A stretch of DNA of 32,063 bases, taken from positions 5 to 32,067 of the forward strand of contig NZ_BASE01000018.1 of assembly GCF_000813125.1 (NCBI RefSeq), written 5' to 3'. This DNA is from Mesobacillus selenatarsenatis SF-1. Lineage in GTDB: Bacteria; Bacillota; Bacilli; Bacillales; Cytobacillaceae. A program made the translations under genes and the position numbers. Shown in pieces: positions 25,233-32,063 of the stretch. Under the pieces are notes generated by a model that saw nothing but the letters and a program-made list of their open reading frames with translations, made no database searches and was not told the origin of the DNA. Position 1 is the first letter of the stretch. Every line of letters starts with the position of its first letter.

Positions 25233-26648
25233 TTATTTTGCCAATTCATAGATAGCCTGCGCGTAGATCGCAGTTGCTCTAAGAAGATCTTCAATAATCA
25301 TATATTCATCCTTTTGGTGGGCGATATCAGGCCTTCCTGGGAAAAGCGGACCAAATGCCACACCTGACTTCAACGATCTTGCATATGTTCCCCCGCCAAT
25401 AGAAATAAGTTCTGCTTTTTCGCCAACCTGCTCTTCATATACTTTTTTCAAGGTCTGGACGAGGAAGTCACTTTCATCAACATGATGCGGTTTAGAGTTT
25501 GAGAAATTCTCGATGGAAATTCCTTCAGCTTCTAATACCCCATTCAATATTTCCTTTGTCTTTTCAAGATTGGTTGTCACCGGGTAGCGCATATTCAAGC
25601 CAGCGCGGCCACCGTTTTCCCGTGAGTAAGACAGCTTACCAACATTGATTGTCAAATCTCCGGTGATGTCATCGGCATAAGCGACGCCCAATTCCCTGCC
25701 GCGTGAATCTTTGCCCAGGTACTTGGCGACAAACTGAAAGAACTTTTCACTGTTTCCATCAAGATTCAATTCAGACAGGAATCCTGCCATATATAGGCCT
25801 GCGTTTTTGCCATTGTCCGGCTCCATGCCGTGTGCTGAAACACCTTCGAGCTCAAGGATCAGTTTGCCGCTTTCAACGATTGCCTTACCATCCAATTCAT
25901 TGTTCCTTTTGAATTCATCAAAGCGCTGGACAACATCCGTTTGTCCTTGTTGTACAACCAGGACAACCTTTGCAAAATCCGGTACCATATTATAGCGGCG
26001 GCCCGATGAAAATTCGATTACTTCAGCATCGAAGTCTTCTTTTTCAATACCGGCTTCCTTTGAAACCAAATCATAATCAGCGATTCCTTTTTCAGCGTAG
26101 ATTATCGGGAAATCAGCATCGGGCGCAAAGCCCATCGCTGGCATTTCTTCATGTTCGAAATAATGGTCAACACAGCGCCATTCGCTTTCCTCATCCGTAC
26201 CTATGATCATCCTGACCCGCTTGTTAAGAGGCAATCCTAATTCTTTAACTATTTTCATTGCATAATATGCAGCCATTGTTGGACCTTTGTCATCGATAGC
26301 GCCACGGGCAAAGATTTTACCATCGCGAATTTCCGCACCGTATGGGTCACTTGTCCAGCCGTCTCCTTCAGGTACAACATCGACATGACAAAGAACACCA
26401 ACAATTTCGTCTCCTTGCCCGAACTCCAGATGGCCGGCAAGATTGCCAACATTCTTTGGAGTGAAGCCATCCTTTTCACCTAACTGAAGCATAAAGTCCA
26501 ATGCTTCCTTGACCCCTTCCCCAAGCGGTGCCTCCGGAGACGTATTATCTTCGTCAAGAACACTTTTGATTCTCAGGAGTTCCTGTGCGTCTTTAATTAA
26601 ATCACTCTGTCTTTTTTCTACTTCCTGTTTCCAATTGATTGAAGTCAT
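25233..26648 (-). CDS. pepV: Dipeptidase PepV-type (YtjP), M20A family
   Basis: 471 aa, family length. Two-zinc dipeptidase with broad specificity for Xaa-Xaa dipeptides in the cytosol. Metal and catalytic residues visible: HVDVVPEGDGW (His88, Asp90), GAIDDKG (bridging Asp120), TDEESEW (Glu154/155), APDADFP (Asp near 177-179), and His in PDIAHQKDE near the C-terminus. The lid domain spans about 185-380. ATG at 26648 with GGGGAGG 8 nt upstream. First gene of pepV-dat. Its promoter must lie in the 496-bp gap to ytzE; I could not pick one with confidence. Confidence 0.94.
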   Translation of the reverse strand: MTSINWKQEVEKRQSDLIKDAQELLRIKSVLDEDNTSPEAPLGEGVKEALDFMLQLGEKDGFTPKNVGNLAGHLEFGQGDEIVGVLCHVDVVPEGDGWTSDPYGAEIRDGKIFARGAIDDKGPTMAAYYAMKIVKELGLPLNKRVRMIIGTDEESEWRCVDHYFEHEEMPAMGFAPDADFPIIYAEKGIADYDLVSKEAGIEKEDFDAEVIEFSSGRRYNMVPDFAKVVLVVQQGQTDVVQRFDEFKRNNELDGKAIVESGKLILELEGVSAHGMEPDNGKNAGLYMAGFLSELNLDGNSEKFFQFVAKYLGKDSRGRELGVAYADDITGDLTINVGKLSYSRENGGRAGLNMRYPVTTNLEKTKEILNGVLEAEGISIENFSNSKPHHVDESDFLVQTLKKVYEEQVGEKAELISIGGGTYARSLKSGVAFGPLFPGRPDIAHQKDEYMIIEDLLRATAIYAQAIYELAK

Positions 26649-27144
26649 CCATGTAACCTCCCCATTTAATTTTATATGTATAAAGGTGGTATTCCCTTTT
26701 CAGGAACACTTAAGCGAGAAGATGTTCTTATTGTACTCTAAATCCCCACTTGAAAACTTGAATATTATTTTACTCCTTATAACCTCTTTTCGTAAACTCT
26801 GAGTAAAAGTTAAGTTACAGTCTAATGTATTTTTGTAATTTTCTAATAAATATCATATTTAACCTGTTTAACACCATATTGTTAAGTATATAAACCATTA
26901 TGAAGGGGGTACGTTCTGAGTAAATTATTAATTTTTCATAAAAAACAGTAAATTATCTGGAATTATAATTTATTAAAGTGTAAAATAGTCCAAAAGGTAA
27001 GACATCTTAGGACTGCCTTTTAAAATGGACGCAAAAGGAGCTGTCTGGAAAGAAGAAAACTACATACTTGAGGATTCGTCTTCAATCAATAGTCGGTTGC
27101 AGGAAAATGACAAAGGGGTTTAAAAAAGGATAGGGAGTGGTTGT
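26649..27144. other. 496-bp divergent intergenic region (pepV / ytzE)
   Basis: AT-rich. It holds an 18-bp dyad TTAACACCATATTGTTAA (26868-26885), a ribosome-site-like AAGGGGG near 26900 followed by only a 7-codon frame, and several TATAAT-like boxes (for example 26964-26969) without good -35s. AGTCC...GGACT and TAAGA-CA-TCTTA pair around 26987-27014. A 32-codon frame (27025-27123) ends just before the ytzE ribosome site but has no ribosome site of its own. No firm gene. Confidence 0.5.
26868..26885. promoter_or_regulatory. Dyad TTAACA-N6-TGTTAA, possible operator
   Basis: Perfect 6-bp arms (26868-26873 and 26880-26885) about CCATAT in the divergent pepV/ytzE region. ytzE encodes an HTH protein, so an autoregulatory site is possible but unproven. 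Confidence 0.35.
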
Positions 27145-27366
27145 TTGAAACCTTCGACTAACCGGATGATAAACCGCATCAAATCCATCTACATGTATAT
27201 ATGTCAGAATGGTACTGTCACAACTCAAGATCTTGTAGAGGAATTCGGAATTACTCCTCGAACCATCCAGAGGGACTTGAATGTCCTGGCTTATAACGAC
27301 TTAGTGAAAAGTCCGAGCCGAGGTAAATGGACAACGACCCAGAAAAAGGTAAAGATGTCGTCGTAA
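27145..27366 (+). CDS. ytzE: YtzE, small DeoR-type HTH protein
   Basis: 73 aa, essentially only an N-terminal DeoR-type winged helix: NRIKSIYMYICQNGTVTTQD followed by the recognition helix region GITPRTIQRDLNVLAYNDLV and the wing SPSRGKWTT. There is no sugar-phosphate-sensing domain, so it is a stand-alone DNA-binding module, as in B. subtilis YtzE. TTG start at 27145 with AGGGAGTGG upstream. The second copy of the long repeat begins about 7 nt past its stop. The target is unknown. Confidence 0.85.
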   Translation: MKPSTNRMINRIKSIYMYICQNGTVTTQDLVEEFGITPRTIQRDLNVLAYNDLVKSPSRGKWTTTQKKVKMSS

Positions 27367-27372
27367 TACGAA

Positions 27373-27620
27373 ATGCGTAAGCGCCTTGGTCAGCCCCGAC
27401 AAGCGCTGGAGGGCCGACTGATGAAGTCGTTCTTTGACTTCATTGGGCGGACCGAAATAGAAATGTATAGCCGACTGTCCAGAAACGCAGAAACTGGAGA
27501 CTCCGACAAAGAAGCGCTTTTTGCTTCTGCCGGCGGAGTTGAAGTTTCGGAGTTTCTAGGAGGCGACACTAGACAAGCGGCTCGAGGGGCTAGGCGCTGA
27601 AGCTGGACACTTCTCGTAGT
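27373..27620. repeat. Long modular structured repeat, copy 2
   Basis: About 248 bp, same orientation as 2887-3257. It contains one A module and one C module only, joined at CACTAGACAA/GCGGCTCGAGG, where copy 1 has about 150 bp extra. Hairpins are kept: TGAAGTC (27422-27428) / GACTTCA (27436-27442), and the nested AGAAACT / GACTCCG / AGAAGC stem around 27489-27559. Two stems show paired changes relative to copy 1. It fills the gap between convergent ytzE and ytzG. Confidence 0.85.
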
Positions 27621-27636
27621 TGATAATTCGTTAAAT

Positions 27637-27668
27637 AAAAAATCGCCAAAGCAATTTGGCGATTTTTT
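27637..27668. terminator. Bidirectional terminator between repeat copy 2 and ytzG
   Basis: AAAAAATCGCCAAA (27637-27650) and TTTGGCGATTTTTT (27655-27668), perfect stem with GCAA loop. Works in both directions. Confidence 0.92.
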
Positions 27669-28384
27669 TATACTTCATAGGTTTGCAGCATTTCCACTTC
27701 TTCGTCGGTAAGCTCCCTGTATTCTCCGAGCTCAAGCGTTTCATCTAGCTTCAGCGGTCCCATCGATAATCGTTTCAGGTAAATGACCCTTTTTCCGACT
27801 GCCTCGAACATCCGCTTCACTTGATGGAATTTCCCTTCAGTGATCGTCAGCTCTATATCAGACGTCAAACCTGATTTTATAATGACAAGGTCCCCTGGCT
27901 TTGTTTCATAACCATCATCTAGAGTGACGCCTTTTTTGAATGCTTCGATATCCTTTTCAGTCACTTCTCCCTCTATCACGGAGAAATACGTTTTAGGGAC
28001 ATGTTTTTTCGGTGATAAAAGCTTGTGGGAAAGCTGACCATCATTCGTGATCAGCAGCAGACCCTCCGTATCCTTATCAAGCCTGCCTACCGGGAATGGC
28101 TCAAATACCTGGTCTTCAATCTCCAGCAGGTCAATTACCGTCTCATCACGGTTGTCCTCCGTCGCTGAAATGACACCAGGCGGCTTGTTCATCATTAAAT
28201 AAATAAATTCTCTATAATGAATTTCTTCACCGTTTAAAGTAATTGAATCATTCTCAGGATCCACATGGTGCTTTGCATCCTTCACGGTTTCATTATTAAC
28301 TTTTACAGCACCATCTTTTAAAAGTTTCTTCACGTCTTTCCTGCTTCCATATCCAAGGTTGGAAAGCACTTTATCGATTCTCAT
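27668..28384 (-). CDS. ytzG: RsuA-family 16S rRNA pseudouridine synthase (YtzG)
   Basis: 238 aa. S4 RNA-binding domain at residues 1-50 (MRIDKVLSNLGYGSRKDVKK), then the pseudouridine synthase domain from about 59 with YLMMNKPPGVISA and catalytic Asp103 in GRLDKDTEGLLL. The late motif GKFHQVKRMFEAVGKRV is typical of RsuA/RluB. The likely target is U516 of 16S rRNA, by family. The ATG at 28384 has AAGGAGG; a longer in-frame extension crosses a 16-bp dyad and has no ribosome site. The 3' end touches a bidirectional terminator. Confidence 0.92.
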   Translation of the reverse strand: MRIDKVLSNLGYGSRKDVKKLLKDGAVKVNNETVKDAKHHVDPENDSITLNGEEIHYREFIYLMMNKPPGVISATEDNRDETVIDLLEIEDQVFEPFPVGRLDKDTEGLLLITNDGQLSHKLLSPKKHVPKTYFSVIEGEVTEKDIEAFKKGVTLDDGYETKPGDLVIIKSGLTSDIELTITEGKFHQVKRMFEAVGKRVIYLKRLSMGPLKLDETLELGEYRELTDEEVEMLQTYEV

Positions 28385-28405
28385 TGTGAACCTCCTTCTA
28401 TTCAT

Positions 28406-28421
28406 ATGGGCATGTGCCCAT
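28406..28421. promoter_or_regulatory. Dyad ATGGGCATGTGCCCAT upstream of ytzG
   Basis: Perfect 7-bp arms (28406-28412 and 28415-28421) about TG, 22 nt upstream of the ytzG start and 68 nt upstream of the small divergent gene. Could be an operator or, in ytzG mRNA, a 6-bp hairpin next to the ribosome site. Confidence 0.4.
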
Positions 28422-28488
28422 TCCATTTCTTGCAGCCTTACATAGACTAATATCATACTTTACATCAGATTATGAGGAGATGACCTGA

Positions 28489-28737
28489 ATGAACCATAGA
28501 CAGCAAGGACAAGGCTTGTACATTCCGCTGCCGGGAATACCTGGCGGAGGCTTCCCGGGTGGAGGATTCCCTGGCGGAGGATTCCCTGGCGGAGGAGGCC
28601 AATTTGACCAGAGACTCGACCGTCTTGAACGACAAGTGCAAAGGCTGAGCAATCAAATCGACCGCTTAGACCGCAGGGTCGACAGAATTGAGCGCCGTCT
28701 CGGCTTCAGGCAAGAAGACCAGAATTTTTATTACTAG
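28489..28737 (+). CDS. Small Gly-rich and coiled-coil protein, unknown function
   Basis: 82 aa, not recognised. After PLPGIP come three Gly-Gly-Gly-Phe-Pro repeats and GGGG (residues 19-37), encoded by near-identical 15-bp units. Residues about 40-72 form strict heptads: FDQRLDRLERQ, VQRLSNQ, IDRLDRR, VDRIERR, LGF, so an oligomeric coiled coil is expected. The tail QEDQNFYY is acidic and aromatic. No signal or membrane segment. ATG at 28489 with GAGGAG upstream, ending in a strong terminator, so it is a real gene. CATACTTTA near 28455 resembles a sporulation (sigma-K/E) -10, but the -35 is not convincing. A spore surface protein is a guess only. Confidence 0.75.
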   Translation: MNHRQQGQGLYIPLPGIPGGGFPGGGFPGGGFPGGGGQFDQRLDRLERQVQRLSNQIDRLDRRVDRIERRLGFRQEDQNFYY

Positions 28738-28746
28738 GATATTAGC

Positions 28747-28779
28747 AAAAATGGCCTTCATGTTATGAAGGCCATTTTT
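28747..28779. terminator. Bidirectional terminator between the small gene and ytgP
   Basis: AAAAATGGCCTTCAT (28747-28761) and ATGAAGGCCATTTTT (28765-28779), 15-bp perfect stem with a 3-nt loop. Ends both convergent genes. Confidence 0.92.
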
Positions 28780-28782
28780 CTA

Positions 28783-30411
28783 TTATACCGGCAGCCTTAA
28801 TTTGCGCTTGATCTTGGTCACACGGTCCCCGAAAAGCCTGTCCACCAGCTTTGTCCGTAGTCCCAGATAAAAGTACACCGCAGCGCCTACCAGGGCAGAA
28901 ATTCCAATAATCAAGATAGACTGGAACTTGGCAGCTGGTGAAAGGAATTCGACAAGCACCTCATAGAATGCCATCGTAACGCCAGCCATCAAACCTGAGA
29001 AAATCAAAATCAGGAATATCCTTCTTGTCACAAAACCCATTGGATATTTGGCGAATTTTTTAATAACAATCATGTTAATGATAATTGCCGCGATATAACC
29101 TAATGCTGTTGACATCACAGCACCCTGTGTTTCAAAAAGCTTGATCAATGGGATGTTAAAAGTTAGCTTCACCAATAATCCCGTCAGCAAACTCAAAATC
29201 GTGAATCGCTGCTCATTAATACCTTGCAGAATGGCAGCTGTTACCGAGAAAAGCGCGAATAGGATAGCTACTGGGGCGTAAGTAGTCAGTACGTCCGTGC
29301 CCAGGTCATTATGTGCATAGAAAACGGTATACATCGGTTCAGCAAGTATCGCAATCCCAATCGCGGCAGGGACGGTTAGGTACATCAACACCTGGAATGT
29401 CTGATCAAGCTGCCGTCTCATACCCTTGCGGTCGTTTTCTGTAAATGCCTTTGTGATGCTTGGTACCAAGGTCAATGAAAATGCCGTAGCCAGAGAAACC
29501 GGAATGATGACAAGCTTATGTGATTGGAAGTTCAAGACTGAAAATGCCGAACTCGCCTCATTTTGACTGAAACCAACTGACATCATCGCTCTGTTGAAGG
29601 TCATCATATCAACAAACTGGAACAGAGGATTGGCAATACCGACAAAAACAAAAGGTGCCGCATACAACAAGATTTCCTTATAAATATCCTTTAAGGAAAT
29701 ATCCAGCGTCTTCTTGTCTTCATCAAGCAGTTTATCTAAATGCGGCTTCCTTTTTACCCAATACCAGCCAAGTACTCCAAGACTGCCGAGCGCACCAATG
29801 AAGGCAGCAAACGTGGCAACACTAACTGCTGTAACCATGTCTCCTTCAAGTACGTTCAGGACAAAAAAGGCGCCGGCCAGTACGAATACGATCCTGACTA
29901 TTTGCTCAACAACCTGGGAAACTGCTGATGGCCCCATTGACTGATGTCCCTGGAAGAAACCGCGAATCAAACTCATGAACGGAACAACAATCAAGGCAAA
30001 ACTGACCGCACGAATAACCGTGGTCACATCTGCAGCGGTTATTTTCACATTTTCATCATTACTTGAATCCATGACAAGTTCAGCAAGCCCTGGAGCTGTA
30101 ACATACATAATCAAGAAAGATAGAATTCCGGTTGCCAGCATAACTGCCACACCAGATTTAAACAACTTTCTGCCGACTGCATATTCTTCAAGGGCATTGT
30201 ATTTCGCTATGAATTTAGAAACAGCAAGCGGTACGCCAGCTGTAGCAATACTAATGAAAATTGTATATGGAATGTATGAAAAGGAGTATAATGCTGTCCC
30301 ATACTCTCCTACTATCGCAAAAAAGGGAATAACATAAAACAACCCAAGCACTTTAGATAAAATCGTGCCGAGCGTCAATATGAACGTCCCTCTTAAAAGC
30401 TTTGATGACAT
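28783..30411 (-). CDS. murJ: YtgP / MurJ-family lipid II flippase (MVF, SpoVB-like)
   Basis: 542 aa, matching B. subtilis YtgP (about 544). Polytopic membrane protein with roughly 14 hydrophobic helices, beginning RGTFILTLGTILSKVLGLFYVIPF, the MVF-family N-terminus, and PYTIFISIATAGVPLAVSKF. Moves lipid II across the membrane for peptidoglycan synthesis; other SpoVB-like paralogues exist in bacilli, so MurJ is the most likely but not the only reading. The ATG at 30411 has GTAGGG upstream; a TTG six codons earlier is inferior. Extended -10 about 50 nt upstream. Diverges from ytfP. Confidence 0.9.
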   Translation of the reverse strand: MSSKLLRGTFILTLGTILSKVLGLFYVIPFFAIVGEYGTALYSFSYIPYTIFISIATAGVPLAVSKFIAKYNALEEYAVGRKLFKSGVAVMLATGILSFLIMYVTAPGLAELVMDSSNDENVKITAADVTTVIRAVSFALIVVPFMSLIRGFFQGHQSMGPSAVSQVVEQIVRIVFVLAGAFFVLNVLEGDMVTAVSVATFAAFIGALGSLGVLGWYWVKRKPHLDKLLDEDKKTLDISLKDIYKEILLYAAPFVFVGIANPLFQFVDMMTFNRAMMSVGFSQNEASSAFSVLNFQSHKLVIIPVSLATAFSLTLVPSITKAFTENDRKGMRRQLDQTFQVLMYLTVPAAIGIAILAEPMYTVFYAHNDLGTDVLTTYAPVAILFALFSVTAAILQGINEQRFTILSLLTGLLVKLTFNIPLIKLFETQGAVMSTALGYIAAIIINMIVIKKFAKYPMGFVTRRIFLILIFSGLMAGVTMAFYEVLVEFLSPAAKFQSILIIGISALVGAAVYFYLGLRTKLVDRLFGDRVTKIKRKLRLPV

Positions 30412-30460
30412 AAGATCCCTACTTTTCAATCTTTAAAATAAAAACAGATTACAAACTTGT

Positions 30461-30469
30461 ATTTTACCA
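30461..30469 (-). promoter_or_regulatory. Candidate ytgP/murJ promoter, extended -10
   Basis: On the minus strand TGGTAAAAT (complement 30461-30469), 50 nt upstream of the start; no good -35. Confidence 0.42.
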
Positions 30470-30514
30470 TAAACACAATCAGACACTATGATATTTATCA
30501 ATGAATGCAGAAAT

Positions 30515-30575
30515 TTCCTGCATCCCTGTATAAAGAAACTTCCTGAATCCCGGATGCACATTTTCCTGCATTCCC
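30515..30575. repeat. Three direct repeats of TTCCTG(C/A)AT(T)CCC
   Basis: TTCCTGCATCCC (30515-30526), TTCCTGAATCCC (30540-30551) and TTCCTGCATTCCC (30563-30575), starts 25 and 23 bp apart, in the 326-bp divergent gap between ytgP/murJ and ytfP. The rest of the gap holds promoter-like boxes (TATAAT at 30682-30687 for ytfP) and no gene. Confidence 0.7.
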
Positions 30576-30681
30576 TAGTTTACTCTTTCTCCAGCCTGAC
30601 TGCCAGTTTTCCGGGCTGTAATCCATTAACTGCCGTTTGAAGAACATCATTCAAGGCAATGTTTTTAATGAAGAGATGGAT

Positions 30682-30687
30682 TATAAT
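30682..30687 (+). promoter_or_regulatory. Candidate ytfP -10
   Basis: Perfect TATAAT 50 nt upstream of the ytfP ATG; -35 region (TGTTTT at about 30660) is weak. Confidence 0.35.
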
Positions 30688-30737
30688 AATAAAAGTGCTT
30701 AATGATCTAAAAAGTGAAACGAAAAGTTGGTGAAGCA

Positions 30738-32006
30738 ATGAAATACGATGTAATCGTCCTTGGCGGCGGTCCGTCTGGCTTGATGGCCGCGATTGCTGCT
30801 GGTGAGCAGGGCGCAAAGGTGCTGCTGATTGACAAAGGAGACAAGTTGGGCAGAAAGCTGGCAATCTCAGGCGGCGGCCGCTGTAATGTAACCAATCGCC
30901 TTCCAGTGGATGAAATCATTAAACATATACCCGGAAATGGACGGTTCTTATACAGCGCCCTGTCGATTTTTAGCAATGAAGATATCATTTCATTTTTTGA
31001 AGGGCTTGGAATACAGCTAAAAGAAGAGGATCATGGCAGGATGTTCCCGGTCACGGACAAAGCCCAGTCCGTTGTTGACGCCCTTTTATCAAATCTGAAG
31101 GATTTGAAAGTGGAAATAAAGACGAACACCCCTGTTGCAGATGTCCACTACAAAGATGGCAAGGCTGTATCTGTAGAATTGAAAAATGGTGAATTGTTTT
31201 ATGCGGACAGTGTCATCATTGCTGTCGGTGGAAAATCAGTGCCTCATACAGGTTCTACCGGAGATGGGTATGCCTGGGCTGAAAAAGCAGGCCACACGAT
31301 CACAACTTTGTTCCCGACTGAAGTGCCGTTGACGTCCTCTGAGCCTTTTATAAAAGAAAAAGTTCTGCAGGGACTTTCGTTAAGGGGAATTGGGCTCAGC
31401 GTACTTAACCCAAAAGGGAAAGCGCTGATCACTCATAAAATGGATATGATCTTCACACACTTCGGCATCAGTGGCCCGGCTGTGCTTCGCTGCAGCCAGT
31501 TCGTCGTCAAAGCGATGCAAAAGTGGAACCTAAAAGAAGTCGTCATGTCTCTTGATGCCCTTCCTGACATGAAAGAAGAAGAATTGTTCCAGGAAATCAA
31601 TAAACTGATTAAAACAGAGCCAAAAAAAGCGGTAAAGAATTTATTGAAGGGCCTTCTGCCAGAACGGTATCTACTGTTTCTGCTTGAGCTGAATGAGATT
31701 GACCCAGCGATGCAGGGCGGACAACTAGGCCATGAAAAAATAAGAAGCTTCGCCAAATCAGTAAAGCAATTCGAGTTCAAAGTGAATGGCACCCTGCCTC
31801 TTGATAAAGCTTTTGTCACAGGGGGCGGCGTATCAGTCAAAGAAGTCGAGCCTCAAACAATGGCATCCAAGAAAGCAGAAGGACTATACTTTTGCGGTGA
31901 AATCCTCGACATCCATGGATATACAGGAGGCTACAATATCACCTCCGCACTTGTTACCGGTCGACTTGCGGGCAGCAATGCTGCTGGATATGCGTTACAG
32001 AAATAG
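30738..32006 (+). CDS. ytfP: YtfP, HI0933/BaiN-family flavoprotein
   Basis: 422 aa, family length. FAD-binding Rossmann fold at the N-terminus with [10 protein letters not shown] (residues 9-18) and the family signature [16 protein letters not shown] (38-53). A middle substrate domain follows, then a C-terminal FAD motif with [16 protein letters not shown] and [16 protein letters not shown] predicted oxidoreductase whose physiological substrate is unknown. ATG at 30738 with GGTGA upstream; a GTG eight codons earlier has no site. Stops 57 nt before the window edge; nothing recognised after it. Confidence 0.92.
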   Translation: MKYDVIVLGGGPSGLMAAIAAGEQGAKVLLIDKGDKLGRKLAISGGGRCNVTNRLPVDEIIKHIPGNGRFLYSALSIFSNEDIISFFEGLGIQLKEEDHGRMFPVTDKAQSVVDALLSNLKDLKVEIKTNTPVADVHYKDGKAVSVELKNGELFYADSVIIAVGGKSVPHTGSTGDGYAWAEKAGHTITTLFPTEVPLTSSEPFIKEKVLQGLSLRGIGLSVLNPKGKALITHKMDMIFTHFGISGPAVLRCSQFVVKAMQKWNLKEVVMSLDALPDMKEEELFQEINKLIKTEPKKAVKNLLKGLLPERYLLFLLELNEIDPAMQGGQLGHEKIRSFAKSVKQFEFKVNGTLPLDKAFVTGGGVSVKEVEPQTMASKKAEGLYFCGEILDIHGYTGGYNITSALVTGRLAGSNAAGYALQK

Positions 32007-32063
32007 TAATTGAACATTTGGTTTAGTTTATACGGGTAGCTTTCCTGTTTTCTCTAAAATTCG

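Noticed and set aside
27025-27123. 32-codon frame upstream of ytzE as a gene
   Set aside because: No ribosome site at its start; reported only as an observation.
28440-28470. Sporulation (sigma-K) promoter for the small coiled-coil gene
   Set aside because: CATACTTTA fits CATAnnnTA, but no AC is found at the right distance for the -35; noted in the gene entry only.

Overview
The window is a gene-dense stretch of a low-to-moderate GC Firmicute chromosome. Gene content and order match the 'yt' region of Bacillus subtilis (ytxGHJ, murC, sftA, ytpQP, ytoP, ytzB, ytnP, trmB, ytzH, ytmP, amyX, ytlRQP, ytkP, ytjP, ytzE, ytzG, ytgP, ytfP). TTG/GTG starts, strong AAGGAGG-type ribosome sites, and sigma-B and sigma-H style promoters all point to Bacillaceae. 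Several details differ from B. subtilis: an E. coli-type SpeD, a pepV-dat pair, a nicotinate phosphoribosyltransferase between murC and sftA, and no ytpR beside ytpQ. I suspect a Mesobacillus/Cytobacillus-like bacillus, but the species cannot be fixed from the sequence alone. Thirty protein genes are called, 23 of them on the minus strand. I see no tRNA, rRNA, prophage, insertion sequence or CRISPR array.

Layout. 1-1.5 kb: stress operon ytxG-ytxH, then ytxJ behind its own terminator. 1.75-2.9 kb: an M29 aminopeptidase (+). 2.9-3.3 kb: a long structured repeat. 3.3-9.2 kb: murC, nicotinate phosphoribosyltransferase and the DNA translocase SftA (all -). 9.4-13.1 kb: ytpQ, thioredoxin-like ytpP, a lipoprotein of unknown role, a DUF84 NTPase and the M42 aminopeptidase ytoP. 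13.3-17 kb: ytzB (+), lactonase-like ytnP, a phased direct-repeat array, trmB, ytzH (+) and the kinase-like ytmP. 17-21.8 kb: a tight operon thpR-ytlQ-ytlR-amyX (-), diverging from cysteine synthase ytkP (+). 22.9-26.6 kb: a tandem-hairpin array, speD, dat and pepV. 27-32 kb: small HTH protein ytzE (+), a second copy of the long structured repeat, RNA pseudouridine synthase ytzG, a small Gly-rich/coiled-coil protein, lipid II flippase-family ytgP/murJ, and flavoprotein ytfP (+).

Functional threads. Cell envelope and division: MurC makes UDP-MurNAc-Ala, Dat makes D-Ala/D-Glu, YtgP/MurJ flips lipid II, and SftA clears DNA from the septum. Stress and redox: YtxGHJ (with both sigma-B and sigma-H promoters), YtpP, and SpeD under a possible sigma-B promoter. 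Peptide recycling: M29, M42 and M20 peptidases. RNA modification and processing: TrmB, YtzG, ThpR. Carbohydrate: AmyX debranching enzyme.

The least explained material is intergenic. (i) A modular hairpin-rich repeat occurs twice, 24.5 kb apart, in the same kind of slot (between convergent gene ends), and compensatory base pairs separate its copies. (ii) Six copies of TTTTATTGGCGA are phased at 20-21 bp. (iii) There is a tandem triplet of hairpins with a 52-53 bp period. (iv) A triplet of TTCCTG(C/A)AT(T)CCC lies between murJ and ytfP. These are the best candidates for undescribed elements.
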